Assembly (NCBI RefSeq): GCF_000611645.1
Contig: NW_014012116.1
Location: 2,705 to 13,999 of the forward strand
From: Monoraphidium neglectum
Taxonomy: Eukaryota > Chlorophyta > Chlorophyceae > Sphaeropleales > Selenastraceae
Length of the DNA stretch: 11,295 nucleotides
Direction of reading: 5' to 3'
Of the stretch, positions 8,101 to 11,295 are shown in pieces. Below the pieces are notes generated by a model. It worked only from the letters and a program-made list of their open reading frames with translations. It made no database searches and was not told the DNA's origin. How positions within the stretch are numbered: the stretch's first letter is position 1; each line of letters opens with the position of its first letter. Both the position numbers and the translations under genes were made by a program.

Positions 8101-9304
8101 ACAAGGCCCCTGACACCGGGCCTGCCCCCCCGCACCGACTGCTCCCCTGCCACACGCTTGGCCCCTGGCCTCGCTCGACCAAATAGCGGCGCACCAACCC
8201 CAAACATCACCCGCTTGCACCGACTCCCCACCCGCCGCAACCGCCTCAGTTTGAGACCACCGCCCACACCCTGTCCTGGGCCATCTTCCTGGTATCCACA
8301 CACCCCGCCGTCGAGGCCGCCATACTGGAGGAGCTGGGGGACCTCGCGGCGGCCCCCCACCGCCCCACCCCGCGGCGCTTGGAGTGGTCAGACCTGGCGC
8401 GCCTGAGGCGCCTGTCAGCAGCGCTGCAGGAGGCGATGAGGCTGTACCCCGCGGTGGCCACGGGCACCGCGCGCGTGGCGCACGAGGATATGGAGATTGG
8501 GGGGCACAGGCTGTGCAGGGGCATGCCCGTGATGGTGCCGACCTACGCGGTGATGCGCAGCCCGCGGCTGTGGGTGCGGCCGGACGAGTTCCTGCCCTTT
8601 GAGCGGTGGCTCGGCGACGAGGGCGGCGGGCAGGCGGGCGGGGGCTTGGAGGAGGACGCGCGATGCGGCGTGGGCGGCGAGGAGATGGCGAGCGGCCAGG
8701 GCAGCAGCACTGGCGGCGGCGGCGGCAAGGGCGGATCAGGACCGGAGCGGCGCCGCAGCAGCAGGGGGGACAGCGGTGGCAGGAGCGGGGGCGGCGGCGA
8801 TGGCGGGGAGGGAGCGACCCGGGCGTGCGAGGGGCCGGCGCTGGCGCAGCCGTCTGCTTTCCTCGCCTTCTCCCAGGGCACCAGGTGGGCGTCAGCACAC
8901 CAAGCCCCTGACCCCCCCCTCCCCTTTCTACCGGCCCTGTGTCTGCACCGCTCACCTGACCAGCTCAGGAGCCCACAACCTTTCCACTCCTCGCAAGCGT
9001 CGCTGCTCGCCAGGCTTGCCCTGCACGCAGTGGTGTCTGTGCACCACTCGAACACGAGCCCCGCGCCCCGTGCCCCCCCAGGTCGTGCGTTGGCCAGGGC
9101 CTGGCGGTGGTGGAGCTCAAGGCGGCCCTGGCCCTGCTGCTGGGCCACTTCTCCTTCGACCTGGCACCCGGCTCCACGCCCGAGGGCGTCGACGCGGCGG
9201 CGGCGCAGGCCATCACGCTGCGGCCGGGGCAGGGGCTGTGGGTGGTGCCGCGCGCGAGGAACGGGCTGCCTGGCGGGCGGCGACCCGTCGAGAACCTGGG
9301 ATGA
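5185..9304 (+). CDS. Cytochrome P450 monooxygenase, ten exons, Gly-rich insertion before the heme loop
   Basis: Exons are 5185-5445, 5718-5792, 6021-6148, 6506-6643, 6893-7010, 7227-7295, 7598-7661, 7885-7943, 8250-8884 and 9082-9304; all introns are GT-AG and all phases match. The product is 589 residues; typical microsomal P450s have about 500. A membrane anchor lies at about 7-22 and a proline hinge PGPPP at 42-46, then GHLPVLL. The C-helix region is EDEHWRRVKRAVVPAF (W138; Lys at W+4 where Arg is usual). The I-helix is WGAG/FETTAHTLSW (301-314). K-helix ExxR is E365-R368 in EAMRLYP, and the PERF-like motif is FLPFERW (418-424). The heme loop FSQGTRSCVG (511-520) has C518 as thiolate ligand. 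About 85 residues separate the PERF and heme motifs; most are Gly/Ser/Arg-rich insertion. P450s insert one oxygen atom into a substrate using electrons from a reductase; the substrate and CYP family are not determinable here. The protein probably sits in the ER membrane, although plastid targeting is possible. ATG 5185 and ATG 5188 are adjacent; the second has the better start context. Confidence 0.92.
6149..6505 (+). other. P450 intron 3 (longest, 357 nt)
   Basis: The donor is CTCAG|GTGGGG and the acceptor CCCCCCAAAG follows a strong C-rich tract. Splicing completes an Arg codon, giving NLR-RAFDPMV, continuous with the P450 C/D-helix region. The intron contains the alternating purine-pyrimidine stretch described separately. 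Confidence 0.85.
6283..6365. repeat. Alternating purine-pyrimidine tract (GCATGC and CA/TG repeats) in intron 3
   Basis: The stretch is dominated by GCATGC, TGCATGCATGCG and CACACGCACACG words. These alternate purine and pyrimidine over most of their length and include several self-complementary hexamers. It is a degenerate dinucleotide repeat confined to intron sequence. Such tracts tend to vary in length between strains. Confidence 0.6.
7944..8249 (+). other. P450 intron 8, splitting the I-helix oxygen-binding motif
   Basis: The donor GGG|GTGAGC and acceptor CCGCCTCAG lie exactly between the Gly and Phe codons of AG-FETT, in phase 0. The 306-nt intron has no coding character. The upstream exon is only 59 nt and encodes GRPLSRRQMIAELALLWGAG, counting the split first codon. 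Confidence 0.88.
8610..8850 (+). repeat. Low-complexity Gly-rich coding insertion in the P450
   Basis: This part of exon 9 encodes roughly residues 425-505, between the PERF-like motif and the heme loop. It is rich in GGC, AGC and CGC codons, including a run of five Gly codons, with mixed Glu/Asp and Arg clusters such as PERRRSSRGDSGGRSGGGG. It stays open and in frame with motifs on both sides, so it is translated unless an unrecognised intron lies inside it. No good GT...AG pair that preserves phase was evident, but this was not searched exhaustively. Confidence 0.7.
8885..9081 (+). other. P450 intron 9, splitting the heme-binding loop
   Basis: The donor ACCAG|GTGGGC and acceptor CCCCCCCAG interrupt the heme signature within its Arg codon (FSQGT-R-SCVG, phase 2). 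At 197 nt it is the shortest of the nine introns. Restored continuity of FxxGxRxCxG makes this junction very secure. Confidence 0.92.
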
Positions 9305-10110
9305 GGCAGCCTGGAGCGACGCCGTCACAGTCTCCACTTGTTGGCAGCTGCCCCAACGTGCAACCCCAGGGGGTGCATCACGTCCGCAGCCTGCGCGTAG
9401 ATGACTTCACATAACATGGATATGGCAAGTTTGCCTCGCTGCGCAGCTCCTTGCCTGCAGCCGGTTCTCCAACCCGCCCAAACCAGCATCCCCAGGAACC
9501 TGCCTCAGCATCGAAGCCCTCACATCACAATGCTGCACTGTTTCTTTTTCAGGCGCTGGCAAGTAATCTTGTGGTGTGTGTCCAAGTTTGCACTGCAGTT
9601 GGTTATAGTCAGGGTTATCCTGCAGAGTTGGTGCAAACAAGCTGGCGCAGCGTCTCCTACTCATGCGCAGCATCGGCATCGCTGGTTCCACAGCAGCGTT
9701 GCTGTCTGACCACACTGCGGCGTCGCCGATCAAGCTTTCGACTCTACGGCAAACGCTTCCCACAACCGGCAGCTTGGGCGTGTCATTGCTGGTGTGGGTG
9801 TCCTCCTGACCTGCCGCCAAGCTCACAGGGCGCTCCCGCGTGCTCGACAAGTGCTGGCGCGCGGGCCTGCGGCGCTTCAACGCCACGGCATGAATCAGAC
9901 GGGCGTGTGGTCGCAGAGGGTGGATAGCCGCCAACCTCATATGGAGGGCAGGAGGGTCACTGGGCGTGGAATGCGCCCGCCTGACCAGGCCGGTTCGCGC
10001 TGGCGCCCGAGATTGAGGCATGTGCCGAGGTTGGCGCCGAGGGCGGACAGCCGCTGTGAATGATGAATGATGCTTGTATGCAACTACTATGTTGGCAGCA
10101 TGTTGCTCAA
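9305..10110 (+). other. Long 3' UTR of the P450 gene
   Basis: No plus-strand TGTAA was found between the P450 stop codon and 10111, so the 3' UTR is probably about 800 nt. Codon bias is lost right after the stop. A 238-codon open frame on the minus strand (9407-10123) has no ATG at its beginning and no coding-like codon usage, so it was not called. Confidence 0.5.
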
Positions 10111-10115
10111 TGTAA
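10111..10115 (+). terminator. Green-algal poly(A) signal TGTAA (P450 gene)
   Basis: This is the first plus-strand TGTAA after the P450 stop codon, in the context CTCAATGTAAACTCC. A second copy at 10422-10426 could serve as an alternative, giving an even longer 3' UTR. Confidence 0.5.
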
Positions 10116-10981
10116 ACTCCCAACCCTACGAGGCTGAATGGCTCCAGAAGCGGGCGAGCGCGGTGTGTGCGAGAGTCCTATCCATAATCCTGTCAACTGT
10201 TGCTTGTGCCGCCTTGCTGCGTCTGGTGAACTGGTACAGTACTGGTCGGCCTCTTGTCTCTACAGCAACCACAGATTTTTAAGGGGGCCATCGTGTTTGC
10301 ACCACCGATGCTGCTGCGAACTACGTCGCGACTGGCTGCATGCTGACCAACAATGCGCCCGTCATTCGGGTGCCGAACACTTCAGCTCACAGGCGCCACC
10401 AGATTTGCAACAACCACCGGTTGTAAATCCTACCGCTCTCAACACAGCTAGGTGCTTCACACCACAAATCGAGCGCACTGGTGACCCGTGCCTTCGGGCA
10501 CCTGGAGACTAGCAGAGGGGTCTGAAGGGGTGCGCAATCGGGATTTGTGTTGAAGAGGGACGGACAAACTGGGGTTCGCCAGACGGTCGTGGTTGATGCG
10601 AAGGAACAGAACTCACCGGTAGCGTAAAGTCAGAGAATCTGGCGCAGTTGGAAGCCTGTCGTCGATTAATAACAAGTAAATCAAGGTGAGTGTGAGTGGG
10701 CCTCCGCAGGGGCACCGCAGCCGAAGCGCGTTGCACAGCTGCGCGTGCACACCAGCAGGGGCAAGGAGTTGACGCCACCTAAACGGGTGGCACGGTAGCT
10801 GAGGTTGCTCTGTGGCGTCAAGATTCAGTTGCAGCACGGCCACGGTGGCACAGGGAGGCCTGTGCAGCCACACCACGCAACAGTGCAGGACCGGCCACGC
10901 CATGGGGCGGCACACCCCACAGCGTGCGGCGGCGCGAGTGCACCGCCTGTTCCACCCGCGCGACTCGCAGTGGTAGCTCAG
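10116..10981. other. Intergenic, no confident gene
   Basis: Composition is mixed and open frames are short. Some coding-like texture appears on both strands between about 10730 and 10975: a minus-strand frame from 10915 down to 10613, and a plus-strand frame around 10881-10975 reading RAAARVHRLFHPRDSQW before a stop. Neither shows a domain or a convincing exon boundary. Confidence 0.4.
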
Positions 10982-11158
10982 CGAGCGCTTATCGGGCGGG
11001 CCAGCATGTCACTCTACCCCCTGCTGTCAACGTTTGCGACCGACCTGACTGCGGGTCCGCTGCCGCCGCTCCTGCACAACACGACCTCGCTCGAGGCGGC
11101 CGTGCGGGGCAACACGCTGGGCACGGGATACGCGAGTGGGGGATTCCTGGTGTTCTAG
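10982..11158 (+). CDS. Possible terminal exon of an unrecognised gene
   Basis: This 58-codon open stretch ends at TAG 11156-11158 and uses almost only G/C-ending codons, like the two real genes nearby. It reads RALIGRASMSLYPLLSTFAT, continues through a Leu/Pro/Thr-rich part and ends in GTGYASGGFLVF. A GCTCAG acceptor-like site precedes it at 10976-10981, and an ATG at 11006 would give a 50-residue product if it were a start. I do not recognise the protein. No upstream exon could be joined with confidence. It could be the last exon of a small gene, a gene remnant, or chance. Confidence 0.3.
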   Translation, partial: RALIGRASMSLYPLLSTFATDLTAGPLPPLLHNTTSLEAAVRGNTLGTGYASGGFLVF

Positions 11159-11295
11159 TGAGCCCCGCTGCGCAGCATTGCCATAGTTGTCAGAGTTGAC
11201 TGGGGCTAAGGGGGCGGTTGGGTGGGGTGGGTGCCAGCACCGTGATTGATCGGTGGTTTACACGGGGGGGTACGAGCACTTGCAGCCCTAAAGGA
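11159..11295. other. Right edge, non-coding
   Basis: A G-rich stretch with no open frame of note. TTACA near 11258 would read TGTAA on the minus strand and could be the poly(A) signal of a convergent gene beyond the window, but nothing else supports that. Confidence 0.3.

Noticed and set aside
7438..8955. A 505-codon open frame on the minus strand
   Set aside because: It lies antisense to P450 exons 7-9 and runs straight through their introns. It is rich in Pro/Arg/Ala, as expected for the complement of GC-rich coding DNA. The plus strand carries unmistakable P450 motifs.
9407..10123. A 238-codon open frame on the minus strand in the P450 3' UTR
   Set aside because: It has no ATG at its beginning, erratic codon use, no domain-like composition, and overlaps sequence explained as 3' UTR.
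10067..10282. A 71-codon plus-strand frame with a hydrophobic middle part
   Set aside because: Codons are mixed and not GC-ending, it overlaps the proposed P450 poly(A) site, and no homology is recognisable.
10965..11005. A possible tRNA, because TGGTAGCTCAGCG resembles a tRNA A-box
   Set aside because: There is no matching B-box (GGTTCRANNCC), no acceptor-stem pairing and no anticodon arm at the right spacing.

Overview
This looks like nuclear DNA of a GC-rich eukaryotic microalga, most likely a chlorophyte green alga. The exons are very GC-rich, with G or C dominating third codon positions. Both complete genes are broken by short GT-AG introns of about 200-360 nt. Both are followed by a TGTAA poly(A) signal of the green-algal kind. 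The proteins carry long Ala/Gly/Pro-rich stretches. I cannot assign a genus from sequence alone. No prokaryotic operon, rRNA, tRNA, CRISPR array or recognisable transposon was found.

Layout, all genes on the plus strand. (1) Positions 1-587 probably hold the 3' end of an Ala-rich gene of unknown function that enters from the left; the evidence is codon character and splice phase only. (2) 588-1617 is non-coding. (3) 1796-3622 is a three-exon gene for a predicted secreted 443-residue protein: signal peptide, long Ala/Pro/Thr-rich arabinogalactan-like region, and one FAS1 (fasciclin) domain near the C-terminus. A TATA-like element lies upstream and TGTAA at 4046. (4) 4051-5184 is intergenic plus the next 5' leader. 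(5) 5185-9304 is a ten-exon cytochrome P450 gene (589 codons before the stop) with all the expected landmarks: N-terminal anchor, proline hinge, I-helix AGFETT, K-helix ExxR, PERF-like motif and the Cys heme loop. It carries an unusual Gly-rich insertion just before the heme loop. Its 3' UTR probably runs to TGTAA at 10111. (6) 10116-11295 is mostly non-coding, with one coding-like open stretch ending at 11158 that I do not recognise.

The two well-supported genes have no evident functional link: one is an extracellular-matrix or adhesion type protein, the other a membrane-anchored monooxygenase. They are independent transcription units in tandem. I found no convincing sign of a new multi-gene system. 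The most distinctive features are the P450 insertion and its splice architecture. All exon boundaries were deduced by hand from reading-frame continuity, splice consensus and family motifs, not from transcript evidence.
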